From the NCBI GenBank assembly GCA_021229015.1, contig CM037788.1, forward strand, positions 42,393,774 to 42,457,773: a stretch of 64,000 nucleotides of DNA, given 5' to 3'. The notes beneath the pieces were generated by a model. The model had not been told where the DNA came from, did not search any database, and worked only from the letters and a program-made list of their open reading frames with translations. Position numbers and translations under genes: made by a program. This document shows positions 23,133 to 34,376 of this stretch, piece by piece (positions within the stretch are counted from its first letter, which is position 1; every line of letters begins with the position of its first letter). The stretch is from Solen grandis. Taxonomy: Eukaryota; Mollusca; Bivalvia; Adapedonta; Solenidae.

Positions 23133-26100
23133 AATGTATTTGCATTGCATTTTCAAAATGTTCAAAATTGTTTCAAAGCTTCTGGGTTACTATGAAAATA
23201 CAAATATGAAAATATGAACCAGTATTAGCAGCCACCTGTATTAAGCAGTCAACCTGCATTTAGCGGTCAGTTTTAATATTACCAAACTGTATCATTCCAT
23301 TATATGTTTAACCCTCATTTAGCGACCACCTCTGCTAAGCAGTCACTTTCTCTTGTTCCTTTGACTGACCGCTGATGGCAAGTTTGACTATAAAGGTAAA
23401 ACCTTTGAAATATTTTGAAATGATTAGACTACACAACATGGTTTCATTTTTTCTACTTAATAACAGATATAACAATGTCAGATATGGCCTACATTCAGAT
23501 GTCATTTAGAGGTGACGTTACTTAACTCATGCTACTTTCACAGTCTTGAAACTGAGAGTAGCACTTGGCAGTTGATTGTTACGATTGAGATACAGTCACA
23601 AGACATGCATAAATATTTTGATTATTTACTGTTGCAAATGTTAGCAACATGCTCAAAATATTTGCAAGGAAGGCATTATCTCTCAACATACTTGTTAAGT
23701 ATACTTGTCATATTCATCACAATGTATTTGCAGCACTCACAAGGCATTGGCTACCACTTCTTAGGTTTTGATGATGATTAACCTGACTTGATGTGTACTG
23801 TCCTGAAGCTGGAGAACATGTGACAAAGAGGCGCAGTTGCAAGAGCAAGAAATTGCACAATCTCTTCAGCAAGCACTTGTATGGCCACTTGCAACATTCG
23901 TAAGAAATTCAGAAGAAATTTGCAAACACTGCAGGCACCATTTGTGAAAAATTTGCAATGATTTTCAAGGCTTCAAATTTTCATTATTTTTCTCTGTCCA
24001 TTTTTCTTTTCTTTTTTATTTTGTTGCTAATACAATATTTTCATAATCAGGATGACAGGATATCTGAGACTGAGTGAGACCAGACAGTAGTAGACAGCAT
24101 CTGAATAATGTAGCAACATCTGCTGAGTACAGTGGAGTTAAACTAGTATAGCAGTTCAAGCTTATGTCTAATATAAATACTTACTGTAATCAAAGCGCAC
24201 AATGTACTGTGAGACGGCGACGGGATAAACATTCTAAACCCAGCGTTTCTGAAGTTATTGAAGCAGTCACATGACAACAAAAACTCCACACGCTGTTGCT
24301 ACAGAGGTTCTGTTTGTTACATAATAATCCAGAGTAAAGGTCATAAACCTTTCATTCATAAAAAGCTGCATACCTTAGTAGGTCATTCTGCGAACCTGAT
24401 GTACACATTTTATTTGTTGTTTTGTACTTGTAGAAATTGACCAGGTATTTGATTACAATGTATTTAAGATACTAATATGTTTGCCTATCTATTTCAAAGT
24501 TAAGAAATGCTCTGGGAGGAACCTAACTCGCCATCATGCAAAATTATGTGTGGACTACTTTAGGTCAATTACATACATATGGAGCACTACTTTTTCTTTT
24601 TACAGGAGTAGATCGTCATGTACGTAACTAAGATGGGTTGCTGTTCTGGTTAAGAAATGTCATGGATATTTTTTCACGCTTAAAATTGATGCTTCCAGTG
24701 CAAAATAATGGCAAAAGAAAACATGTTAACAAACAATAGGACACTAAAAGCGGTTACAGTTATGATTTAAACGTCTGTGTAACATATTCCACTCGTATTC
24801 GTTAGTGCAGAATCGCATTGCATGGATCCGCACAGAAGTTCAGTTAAACTTGTTGTGGAAAATATGCAAATTAGCAAGGCCTGATTTCATTTTTCAGCAT
24901 AAGACAGCTATCGCTATCTAAAAACAAACAAGGAGGTTTGGAGAGGGTTTCACTATGGAAATATAATTCAAATATTGGGACTGAATTGCACATTAGTTCA
25001 AAGTCGAAAGTGCAGTCCCTCAGAAAAGGGATCTAAGCATGTTCCTTGTTGATGGAAGACACATCCAGCAGCTCCTGGTCCTATCTCAGAATAAACAGCC
25101 ATATTAAACACTTCATCTGGCATACAGCTAATTAACTGTGCCTGATTTAATTACAATGCTTCCTAGTTACGCATGTCATGCTGATGAATAATTACTGAGG
25201 AATTCTTTTTTTACCACAACTTGTTTTATGGTGAAATGATGACTTAAGTTTCACTCCCGTGGACTGTAAATAGAGAAAAATGAGTTTGTTCTGAAGGCCT
25301 CTAACCTATTCAAAGCTACTTTTTTAAATTTTGCAACAATATTTTCATGAGAGAAGAAAAGGACTAGATATTTGGAGGTTATGCTGCATATAGAGTAAAT
25401 CATCTAGTTTTTACAATGCACCTTTTTTATATTGAGGGTTAATTCCCATAGATTTGGGTTTAAATTAACCCGGTTAATTTATATCCATATTTATTCATTT
25501 ATTCTATCAAATAATTTATATGAAACTGTAGGAACAGTCTCTGCAATGTAAACTACAATATAAGCATTCTTACAAGCATCATCATATGATTTATTATACT
25601 CTGAACAAAATTTCTCAAGTCTATTTCAAACGATTCATTTTTAAGAAAAGCACTATATGTACCAACTTAAAATTTGGACTCCAGAATTCTTTACCTACAA
25701 AGAAAATGACATGGTTTTGTCACTGTTGACTATGCAAAATGATGACTTCAATATGTAACTTTTGGCACGAGGATCAAATGTGTTGTGAATTTTGTGCTAA
25801 AAATTATTCCTATGAAATATTTGTGGAACATTTTATATGTTCATGATACTGACAAATGCAGGCTGTATTTTCCAAAATACATATTGCACTGAAGGGGATA
25901 TGGGGACCTTTTATTTCTTACATGTCAAATAAGAGATAATTTCTAGTTCACTCATCTTATCCCCGACCATCTGTTTCATAAAATTTAGAAACTTTCATTA
26001 AGATTATGAAAGGAAATTAGCCAGGACCCTGAGAGCCACCTTTTTTTAGAAGTCAGCTTTATTTTCACAATTATGGTGCAGAGGGCCATGAATTGAATAT

Positions 26101-26369
26101 ATGTTAAAAAATAAATTGATATCTAACCATTAGTTTCAGAGAGGTAGATTCTACACCTTGTCTACAGATACCTTCTTTGGAGCCTTATTTTTAATGATCA
26201 ACAATGTTTTAATAAGTAAGTGGTAGGATGCCATAAAATAAATATGTGTGTGCATTAAGTTCTGATTTTCTGTTTCTGAGTAGAACTTTATTAAACTATT
26301 TTGTATATCTATATGTGGTATTAACTTTTGGAAAATTCTTGGAATAGTGACAGAGTTCCAATGTTACAA
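23133..26369. other. Gene-free stretch
   Basis: No gene is seen. At about 23220-23395 there is a short repeat-like block (AGCGGTCAGTTTTAATATT; CCCTCATTTAGCGACCACC). The 89-codon frame at 23512-23781 shows no domain or conserved context. Confidence 0.5.
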
Positions 26370-26815
26370 ACTTAAAATTCTATATTTTCACAAATTCAAG
26401 GCCCGTAACTCTTGTCAACAGCAACGGTGATTCAATGAAAATACCCAGGTGCACAAGATCATGTCCTGAATTATATCCATGAAGTTTCAAGCTTAGTAGT
26501 TCAAATACTTTTGAAGTTTCAGGCATCACAAACACAAAATTCCATATTTTTACAAATTCAAGGCCCATCAGTAGCAATGGTGATTCAATGAAATTTCTAT
26601 TAAGTTTCAAGTCTGTAGTACCAATACTATCAAATTTATATGTTTCACAAAGTTTCGGGATGGATGGATGTAAGGACATATGTACAGACACAGGCAAATC
26701 TATATCCTCCCCCGCCCTCCTTTTTTTGGTAGAGACATAAAAAATTCTTTTGACCTGTGTAACAATAATTTTAAATTCTTTTGACCTGTGTAACAATATT
26801 TTTTTATTTTTTTTT
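26370..26815 (-). repeat. Interspersed repeat fragment with two units
   Basis: Two diverged units share ACAAATTCAAGGCCC, CAATGGTGATTCAATGAAA and AAGTTTCAAG. The end GGCAAATCTATATCCTCC and AGAGACATAAAAA resembles the GGCAAATCTATATGCCCC and GAGGCATAAAAA end at 63573-63620. At the right side a roughly 35-bp block (TTCTTTTGACCTGTGTAACA) is tandemly duplicated (26741-26805). The 138-codon minus frame across it is repeat-driven. Confidence 0.55.
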
Positions 26816-28093
26816 AGTTACTGTAGTGAAAGACCACACAAGGATCATCCAGATGCCAAATTTCATAAATTTCTGCCAAGATTATCATTTAAAGAAGATG
26901 CTGACCATGCATAACACTGGCTAATCACATAAGTTCACCTTGAGAATGTTGCACTCTAAAATTAAATAATTTGAAAATTATATTGTATGTTTGACATTAA
27001 CACCAAAACTACATTCACTAGTAGATTGATGGTCTGGTCTGGCTTTATTTGAGGCTAATAAGATTGACTTGTTGTGTTCTAAATTCATTAAAGTTTGCTG
27101 AAATTCTGTCTTTAAACAAATCAAAGGCACAAAATAATGGTCAAAATATGCAGATTGACAATAAAGTTTATTTGGAAACCCGTATGTGTTATATTTAGTA
27201 ACAACCTTGACACGCATTCACTATCTGGCTTTGCACTTAAGATCGAGTCTTTTTCCCATGCACTTGCCAAATTATATGGATAATTTCAGATTATTTTTTT
27301 TTGTCATTTAACACCCAATTTCATATTGTTTATTGAGCTTTCTGTAACATGAACAAAAACAATGCAAGCGTTGAACTTCATGCACAAATGCTATCATTAC
27401 AGAATAACATGTTGGGATCCCATGCATTATTACAGCAAGCCATTCTACAATTTGTTTATACAGTGTGTAGCAGAAAGAAAAATGTCACTTTGGGTTTTCA
27501 TCAAACAAGGTTAAGATTAACCACAGAAGCTGTCACTCAAGGTAGGAACCCTAATTTAAATGGTTTAACTGCTGAATGGACTTAATTCTGGGTTGATCAA
27601 ATTGACCATGTGACCTGTTTGAGAAATGTGGGCTCAAAATTTCTGATGTTTTCAATTGAAAACAAGTACAAAAGTGCTGCCTATGGCAGAACATTGAAAT
27701 AAGCATGGCGGGAAAGAAAAACTGTCTGATAATAAAATTTATGTGGGTTAACAGGAAAACAAATTGTCTTTTATTTTTGCAAAACCTTTATTGAGATGTG
27801 AACTTGTTTACATAAGTATATATTTAAGTACATAAATAGAAAACTAAGAATCTTAAAATGAAAAAAGACACACAATAAATTAAAATATTGACACAAAGGC
27901 CTAATATACATATTTGAAGGTCACAAAAATGTTTCAAAGTAAGAAGGCGAGAAAAATGTGCAGCCAGACTAGGGCTGAAACAAGGGACCACATACAAAAA
28001 GTTTCCACTGATAACAGTTACATATTCCTTGCCAATTTGGAATTCATTGCAGGATTTACAGAGATCAAATTAATAATGTTCCTGATAAACAAA
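26816..28093. other. Gene-free stretch with repeat scraps
   Basis: No gene is seen. A type G fragment (GAGAAATGTGGGCTCAAA) lies near 27620-27670, and a SINE type 2 scrap (minus; complement of GGCTGCACATTTTTCTC) near 27948-27990. Confidence 0.5.
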
Positions 28094-28670
28094 ACAAGAG
28101 GGCCATGATGGTTCTGAATCTCTCACCTGATTATAAATGAGCAACTTTATGTTGCATTTTTCATATTGACCTACTTTTTAACCCCACGTGACCCAACTTT
28201 GAACTTGTACAAGATTTTATAGAAACAGACATTCCAACCAAGTTTCATGAAGATTAGGCCAAAAATATGACCTCTAGAGTGTTAACAAGGTTTTTATAAG
28301 ATTTGACCTCGTGACCTACTTTTTGACCCCATGTGACCCAACTTTGAAACTTGTCCAAGATTTCATGTAGAAAAACATTCTGACCAAGTTTCATGAAGAT
28401 TGGGCCAAAAATGTGGCCTCTAGAGTGTTAACAAGGTTTTTATAAGATATGACCTTGTGACCTACTTTCTGACCCCACATGACCCAAATTTCAAACTTGT
28501 CCAAGATTTCATGGAGACAAACATTCTAGCCAAGTTTCATGAAGATTGGGCTAAAATTATGGCCTCTAGAGTGTTAACAAGCCAAATTGTTGACGACGCA
28601 CGATGGGCGTCGGACGAAGGGCGATCACAAAAGCTCGCATTGAGCACATTGTGCTCAGGTGAACTAAAAA
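28094..28670 (-). mobile_element. Hairpin-ended element, subtype B (minus)
   Basis: Read on the minus strand it has the left end TTTTTAGTTCACCTGAGCAC with GTGCTCAATGCGAGC, a GTCCGACGCCCATCGTGCG lead, about three units of about 143 bp (ACACTCTAGAGGCCATA and so on) and a worn right end near 28094-28120 (AACCATCATGGCCCTCTTGT). It lies just upstream of truncated DIRS copy 1. Confidence 0.75.
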
Positions 28671-28727
28671 CACCAAAAATCATTGCAGATACTATAATGA
28701 TCCCTTCTTTGGTGCAAAATAACCAAG

Positions 28728-28747
28728 TGAGAAAAATATGCAGCCAG
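28728..28747 (-). mobile_element. SINE type 2 scrap at the DIRS copy 1 breakpoint
   Basis: GTGAGAAAAATATGCAGCCA is the complement of the conserved TGGCTGCATATTTTTCTCAC junction of SINE type 2 (compare 33470-33490). It abuts the truncated DIRS copy 1, so the breakpoint may lie inside or at the edge of an older SINE. Confidence 0.5.
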
Positions 28748-28888
28748 ACAGCTTCCAAAACAGAGTCCGCAAAATAAACCATTCCCTAAAACCCCCTAGT
28801 TACCGGAAGTGTAACCCCCGTTCTCCAATTGTATATGAAGCCATTGAGGGATACAACCACCAGCAAGCGGGGAGGGAGGTGGGACTCT

Positions 28889-28985
28889 GTAATAACAGGT
28901 TAGTATTTACTAATTAAAATTAATTTTACTTCAAAAATTTCATTTTAATAGCATAAATACGTTACCTGTTATTACTTCAGGTATG
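28889..28985 (-). repeat. Internal complementary region of DIRS copy 1
   Basis: It is the same two-part sequence as at 50814-50910, including the central joint AATTTCATTTTAATAGC. That shows both copies descend from elements with the same two outer ends, although copy 1 itself has lost those ends. Confidence 0.8.
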
Positions 28986-28999
28986 ACTTCGTCGCTAAG

Positions 29000-30270
29000 G
29001 TGGGAGGTTGCTAACGAAGAACCTTGATTGCAGCGACACCCGAAGTAGAAAACGACCAAAGCTTCCGATGGTAAACGCTCTTGTTAGAGCGAAAAATGTC
29101 AGACAGAATGACTAAACTACTGTCTGAGCTACTACAAGCGGACCCAAATCCGCAAGGTTTTGTGATTGGTTAGCCAGTGAGCGGAGATAAAAGGAAGAAA
29201 ACGTAGTAGAAGACTTAATTCCAAGAGGCCGCTTTAAGAATATCATCCATGGGGGATTTATTCAAGACAGCCCAAGAAGCAGACAAAGCACGGAGTTCAT
29301 GTGGTCTAATTCTTAAAAAGGATAGATCTCTATCCGAAAGATCCGAATAGGCAAACTTGATAGTTGAGGCTACTCAACGAGATATTGTTGCTGCCGAAAC
29401 TTCGCCCCCCCCCTTTTATTGGGAGGAAAAGACGAAGACGACGACCCCGTAAAGGTTTAACCTTCTGAAGGTAAAACTTCAAGGCTCTAACCGGACAAAG
29501 AAGCCGATCAGGATCACCCCTAGCGCAAGACCTTGCAAGGCTCGGAATAACTACCGGAGGGGAACAGACCGAGGGGAGTTGGGTTTTCGCAAGGAAACCA
29601 GGTTGAAAACTCAAGGATACAGAGCCATCAGATTTGTTAAAGCGTAAATAGCCTTCCTCGGTAGAAAAGGCGTGGATTTCACAACGACGCTTAGAAGACG
29701 CCATCGCTATGAGAAAGACCGTCTTCCATGTTACGTGAAGGAGTGAAGCCTCAGAAAGAGGTTCAAAAGGTGCCTTAGTAAGAGCCAGTAAAACACAAGA
29801 AAGATCCCACTTGGGAGTTAACGAACGAGAGACTGGCCTAGACAGTTCAAACGAACGAATAATTTCCGAAAGTTAAGGATCCGAACCAAGGGAAGAGGAT
29901 CTGTGAAACTTTAGAGTGTTCGACAACATGGACCTATAACCCTTGATAGAACTGACCGCAAGTTTTTTCTCGTTAAAAAGAAAAACTAGAACGTTAGCGA
30001 TTTCTCTGACAGGAGCCTTGACCGGATTAATCTGCCGTGCAATACACCAATCACGGAAGACCTTCCACTTCGCCTGGTAGACAGATCGAGTAGACTGTCT
30101 CCTGGCTTTAGAGATAATAGAGGCAACTGTTGCCGAAAATTTCTTCTGTCTAACTCGCTATTGGATAACATCCAAGCGTGAAGACGAAGAGCGTAGGGAT
30201 TCTCGTGTAGGACCCTGTTCCGACCTTGTGACAGAAGGTCCGGAACCTGGGGAAGTTCTACAGGATGGTC
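29000..30270 (-). pseudogene. DIRS copy 1 tyrosine recombinase, broken
   Basis: It is homologous to the recombinase of the nested element: the catalytic-arginine region (SSKRRCEIHAF) is readable at about 29671-29704 and the frame stays open to the KVKPLRGRRLRLFLPIKGGG segment. Visible lesions against the sister copy are an in-frame TAG at 30158-30160 (CAG in the sister), a TAA at 29873-29875 (TAT in the sister), a one-base longer run in the C/T tract at about 29404-29420 that shifts the frame, and a 4-bp insertion near 29218-29223 ahead of the catalytic tyrosine. The HxxR and tyrosine region is therefore out of frame, and it is very unlikely to yield an active recombinase. Confidence 0.85.
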
Positions 30271-32385
30271 TATCAGAAGATCCAGAAGATCCACGAACCA
30301 AGATCTTGTTGGCCAAAGTGGAGCTACAAGGAGGATCCTGCACTGAGATCGTAGGATTTTCCTTAGAACTAAGGGAATCAGAGAAAACGGCGGGAACGCA
30401 TAAGCAAATAGATGATCCCAGTTTACAGACAGAGCATCTATCGCCCAAGCCCTGTGATCCGACACCGGTGACACAAACAGTGGAAGTTGGTTGTTCAGCC
30501 TGGTTGCAAACAGATCGACAGACGGAGACCCGAAAATCGCAAACAGAGCTGTTGCGACCCGAGGAAGTAACTTCCATTCCGAGGGGAGAAGAGCATGCCT
30601 GCGTGATAGTTGGTCCGCTAAGACATTTAGACGACCCGGAAGATGTCTGACTTGAATGCGTACCGAAGACACCTGACACCAATGAAGAAGGTGCCATGTT
30701 TCCATGCACAGAGAAGGTGAGTGCGTCCCTCCTTGTCTGCGGATGTAAGAGACAACAGTCGTGTTGTCCGTAGATACTAGAACAGATTTGCCTCGAATGA
30801 GAGGAGAAAACTGTCGTAAGGCTAGTAGAACCGCCTTGAGTTCCAGGTTGTTGATATGTAGAGAACCGTCCCGAGGGGACCAAAGACCCGAGGTTGTGAG
30901 ACCCAGAGGTTCCAGATGTGCACCCCAGCCTGACAGACTGGCATCCGAGAAGAGGAACAGTTCCGGTTGAGGAGGAGAAAGAGGGACACCCTCTCGGAGA
31001 AATGAGGGGGAATTCCACCAACTGAGATGATGAACCAATTCCGGGGAAACTGGAAGAATGGTCTGTAAAGGGTCTCGACTGGGACGCCAGATCGAGAGTA
31101 GGATGAATTGAAGAGGTCGCATGTGAAGGCGACCCAGCGGAACAAGATCCGCTGCTGCATTGAGTACACCGAGAAGCGATAGAAATTCGCGAACTGAGAT
31201 CGATTGCCGAAGTGAAAACCCCCGAACCAGAGTTAGAAGAGCCAGAATCCTGGGTTCCGGAATTCTGATCCTGTTTAGGTCGGTCAGAAACTGCATCCCG
31301 ACAAACGTGAAGTTCTGGGATGGGATCAACTCCGATTTCTCGGATTTGAGGATGAAGCCTAGCCGGAGAGCTAGGTCTGTCACCCATCGAAGTTCGTCGA
31401 GAAGAGCGACTGGGTCCATGTGAAGAAGGAGCCAGTCGTCGAAATACGCCAGAAGGCGAGAGCCACGAAAATGAACCCTGGCGACCAGAACCGAAACTAT
31501 TTTGGTGAAGATTCTGGGGGCCGAAGATAGGCCGAACGGAAGGGCCCTGAACTGGTAGACAGTTCGTCCATCCGTAGAGCGAAGGTACTTCCTGGAATGG
31601 GGATGGATAGATACATGGAAGTAGGCATCCGATAAATCCAGGGAAACAGCCCAGTGACCGGGGAGGATAGCTGCCCTGATCGACAAAGTTGTTTCCATTT
31701 TGAAGTGTTCCTTCGGAATGAAGGAGTTGAGATGAGATAGGTCTATGACCGGCCGAAAGCCGCCGTCCTTCTTTGGAACCAGAAAGAGACGGCTGTAAAA
31801 CCCCGGAGAGGTTAGAATCGAGACCCTTTCTACCGCTCCTTTTTTCAGAAGATCTGAAATAGCGAGTCCCAGACGAGGATGATTGGAGGAGAGATGAATG
31901 GGGGAGCGTGACATTGGAGGGGGACGACTGAACGGAATTCGATAACCGTGTCTCACGACAGACAGGACCCACTGGTCGTCCGTGATTGTCTCCCATTGCT
32001 GAATGAAATGAGTGAGTCTGCCGCCTACTGGAAGGGGCAGAAACACTCTTCCTCCTGATTGAACGTCTGGAAGAGGAAGCGGCAGAAAGGACGCACCCCT
32101 AGGGCTTACTCCTACCCCTTTGACTGGTAGAGGTAGAAGAAGGGGTGGGGGGCGATGAAGGAGGAAATCGCGGTCGTTGAGGACCGGATTGGCGGGCACC
32201 CCTGGAAGAAGGATTACCTCTGAAGGAGGAGGATTGAGGTTTACCCTTTTCCGAATCCTTAGGGGACTTACCGCTTGAAGCCGAAGGCTTCTTGGGTATC
32301 CTGAATTTAGGGGGAGCCGAAGTAGGAGTGCGGGGTTGGAAGGCCACCACTCCATGCATTTGCTCCTCCCTGGAGGCATCCGCAA
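29986..32385 (-). CDS. DIRS copy 1 reverse transcriptase/RNase H ORF
   Basis: This 799-codon open frame is the polymerase of a DIRS-type retroelement: it would copy element RNA into DNA and remove the RNA strand. Reverse transcriptase motifs are in order: LFLVPKKDGGFRPVIDL (about 200-216), LDLSDAYF (249-256), LPFGLSSAP (282-290) and the YFDDW catalytic core (about 314-318). RNase H follows with SDASLSGWG (480-488), LEL (514-516), STDNTT (538-543) and ADQLSR (590-595), so all four acidic residues are present. After this comes the DLFATRLNNQ to APLWP segment typical of DIRS ORFs, proposed in the literature to be Dam-methyltransferase-like. The N-terminal 90 or so codons overlap the end of gag in another frame and are probably not all translated; the true start is uncertain. 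No stop or frameshift is seen, although gag and the recombinase of this copy are broken. Confidence 0.85.
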   Translation of the reverse strand: MRMPPGRSKCMEWWPSNPALLLRLPLNSGYPRSLRLQAVSPLRIRKRVNLNPPPSEVILLPGVPANPVLNDRDFLLHRPPPLLLPLPVKGVGVSPRGASFLPLPLPDVQSGGRVFLPLPVGGRLTHFIQQWETITDDQWVLSVVRHGYRIPFSRPPPMSRSPIHLSSNHPRLGLAISDLLKKGAVERVSILTSPGFYSRLFLVPKKDGGFRPVIDLSHLNSFIPKEHFKMETTLSIRAAILPGHWAVSLDLSDAYFHVSIHPHSRKYLRSTDGRTVYQFRALPFGLSSAPRIFTKIVSVLVARVHFRGSRLLAYFDDWLLLHMDPVALLDELRWVTDLALRLGFILKSEKSELIPSQNFTFVGMQFLTDLNRIRIPEPRILALLTLVRGFSLRQSISVREFLSLLGVLNAAADLVPLGRLHMRPLQFILLSIWRPSRDPLQTILPVSPELVHHLSWWNSPSFLREGVPLSPPQPELFLFSDASLSGWGAHLEPLGLTTSGLWSPRDGSLHINNLELKAVLLALRQFSPLIRGKSVLVSTDNTTVVSYIRRQGGTHSPSLCMETWHLLHWCQVSSVRIQVRHLPGRLNVLADQLSRRHALLPSEWKLLPRVATALFAIFGSPSVDLFATRLNNQLPLFVSPVSDHRAWAIDALSVNWDHLFAYAFPPFSLIPLVLRKILRSQCRILLVAPLWPTRSWFVDLLDLLIDHPVELPQVPDLLSQGRNRVLHENPYALRLHAWMLSNSELDRRNFRQQLPLLSLKPGDSLLDLSTRRSGRSSVIGVLHGRLIRSRLLSEKSLTF

Positions 32386-32436
32386 CTTCCTTGATTCGGC
32401 CCCCGAACAGGGACGAAGAAGAAAGGGGGGCCGACC
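32099..32436 (-). pseudogene. DIRS copy 1 Gag C-terminal remnant
   Basis: This frame ends in a Pro/Ser/Arg-rich tail (PPSSPPTPSSTSTSQRGRSKP region) ending at 32099, matching the end of gag in the nested element (53992-54327). All upstream gag sequence is missing because the copy is truncated at about 32436. It overlaps the RT frame, as in the sister copy. Confidence 0.7.
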
Positions 32437-33388
32437 TATGTGCTATGTTGAACTAAGAAGGGTCATGTTCAGGACACATCATCTTAAGTCATTGATTCAT
32501 ATTCCAAAAAAGGAATGTAGAAAAATGTTATTTTAGTTATTTTAATTTAAAGAGAGTCAGTTTTGGTCCAAACAAAAAAGAAAGGAAGAAAAATTGGAAA
32601 CAAACTTATGCACTTACACTTTGGGAGGATGACTGACAATCTGGAATGACAGTCTCCCATATTTTCTCTTCAACAAGCAAATCTATAAGTTCAAAACTTT
32701 TTTTTTCAGAGTTTGTTCTTACATTTCAGAGCATGAGATTAAATACCATTTGTTATAAGAACATTCATGAAAAATATTTTAATCACTTGGTCAATAAATA
32801 AATACGGGAGTATTAGACCTTCTGAACTTTTAGTTAAGAGAAATCTGAGTTGAAGGGTTATGAAACACAAACAAGAGACGTTCACCTATGTAAGTCAAGA
32901 AACACTCTCCAAATACCAAGTCTTTATATTGGTATAACATTCCACACAGTGTTCAGTTGGGAAGTAAACATATGCATCAAATTTTCCACCAGTCACAGTT
33001 TTTGTCACGATTTAGTCAAAATTATACTGCATATTGCCAAGCCTTCATTGGTTGCTTGAGATGTTGTTAACTGCTGCTGAGGTGAACAGAATGCTGAATT
33101 ATGGCTTGAAAACTGGATATTGCTGCCCCTGGCCTTTCTTTAGAGCTTATGTATTGTCAGTGTCCAATTTACCAGGTTTTCCACAGCCATGCCTATTTTC
33201 TAGTTATTTCAAGCTGAAAAAAGTTAAAAAAATAAAGACAATTAGTTTTATAATTTTAAATATACAGTGTGTATCAGTATTTGCTTTGGTAATTAAACAT
33301 ATAAATAAGATAGAGAGTCCAGAAATGCTGGATTTGCATACTGCATATTACTTACAATAGGGAATAAAGATGTGTATGCTGTAGATGC
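32437..33388. other. Gene-free stretch
   Basis: AT-rich DNA with no gene or element that I recognise. Short frames (32850-33059, 33034-33360) show no domain. Confidence 0.5.
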
Positions 33389-33650
33389 TATTGGCCGGGT
33401 AGCTTGATCAGTCGGTAGAGCATTCGCCCTGTAAGCATAAAAAGACCCTGGGTTCAAGTCTCGGTCAGGCTGCACATTTTTCTCACCCTGTGACATTAGG
33501 TGCCCAATGTGGGACTGTGACATAGGTGCCAGGTCTGTCTAATTACACCTGCACATGGTTACATTCACCCACCGGTACCCAATAACTCCTAGAATTCAGG
33601 GACAAATTCTTAAATGAAGGGGGTTAATTACTGGCATTGTAAAAGACAAC
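33389..33650 (+). mobile_element. tRNA-derived SINE, type 2
   Basis: The head GGGTAGCTTGATCAGTCGGT with AGAGC is a clear polymerase III A box; GGGTTCAAGTCTCGG is a clear B box. The body starts CAGGCTGCACATTTTTCTCA, then CCCTGTGACATT, and runs through ACCCACCGGTACCCAATAAC. The head is tRNA-like but carries an A-rich insertion in the anticodon region (CATAAAAAGACC), so it is a SINE and not a tRNA gene. Confidence 0.8.
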
Positions 33651-33904
33651 TGAAAGTAAGCTGTCATAATTATGATCATTTTCCATGTCCATCCAACTAT
33701 AACCCCCATTTAACCAAAAAACTTTCTAGAATATTCACTTACCTTGTATTATATATATATCCACCAAATATACCCAATACACAAATGTATGACTGATAAA
33801 CCCAAGCTACAGCCTCGAACTGATAAGCCTGGCTGACCAGCTGCATCTTCTCTCTGTGGGGCCTATTAAGGAGTTATGCAGGAGATGAAATGTACCAATT
33901 ACTC
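33651..33904. other. Spacer between two SINE type 2 copies
   Basis: No gene is seen. Sequence just before both SINE copies is related (ACAATAGGGNNNAAAGATGTG, then TATGCTG), so the two copies may have arisen with flanking DNA by duplication rather than by two insertions. Confidence 0.5.
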
Positions 33905-34040
33905 ACAATAGGGTCGAAAGATGTGTATGCTGCCAAGAAGCTCAGTGAGTAGAGCATTTGCCTTGTAAAAAAAAAAAAAGGCCCGGGTTTGAGTCATGGT
34001 CAGGCTGCACATCTTTCTCACCCTGTGACATTATATAGGT
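33905..34040 (+). mobile_element. tRNA-derived SINE, type 2, partial
   Basis: It has a worn A box (AGCTCAGTGAGTAGAGC), an expanded poly-A run of 13 at about 33968-33980 in the anticodon region, a B-box-like GGGTTTGAGTCATGG, then GGCTGCACATCTTTCTCACC. It breaks off after TGACATTATATAGG. Confidence 0.7.
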
Positions 34041-34376
34041 GTAAATAAAAACAAAATGTATTGCAATAAAGTATTAAAATGTATTTCATTACAGAAATTG
34101 TTTCCCATTATTTTTTTACCCATTATGTACATTTTCCCATTATATTAATTATACTCTGAACCACGAAGCTACATTAGGTATTCACATCTCTGTCTGAATA
34201 CAATCTAAAATGAATTTAAACTAAAGAATGAAGAATTTATTTGAACTCCCCCACCACTTTTAAGGTAGATTCATATCTTATGTAAATACTTGCACTAGTA
34301 AGCAGATATTTTGAACTCTATGCATACTTTCACAAATTTCACCAAATACTTATTCCACAGATATATGCAGCATGTT

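Larger units (their letters stand above)
28748..32436 (-). mobile_element. DIRS-type retrotransposon, truncated copy 1
   Basis: This is a tyrosine-recombinase retrotransposon on the minus strand, collinear with 50677-54325 of the nested element. It keeps the internal complementary region (28889-28985), the inner part of the 3' terminal repeat (from 28748), a damaged recombinase, an open RT/RNase H frame and the end of gag. It lacks the outer 3' end and everything upstream of the last part of gag: similarity stops after GCCGACC at 32436. It is GC-richer than its surroundings. Confidence 0.9.

Noticed and set aside
23512..23781. 89-codon plus frame as a gene
   Set aside because: It has no domain, no codon bias and no conserved context; the length is within chance expectation.
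26380..26796. 138-codon minus frame as a gene
   Set aside because: It spans two units of an interspersed repeat and reads the same peptide blocks twice.
30228..30650. Plus-strand frames antisense to the DIRS RT (also 52121-52399, 54082-54387, 55018-55395)
   Set aside because: They have no domain and mirror the GC-rich codon usage of the sense ORF; they recur at equivalent places in both copies because the DNA is homologous.
33389..33470. Functional tRNA gene
   Set aside because: A and B boxes are good but the anticodon arm carries an A-rich insertion and the sequence continues into a SINE body. The same applies to 19750 and 47737.
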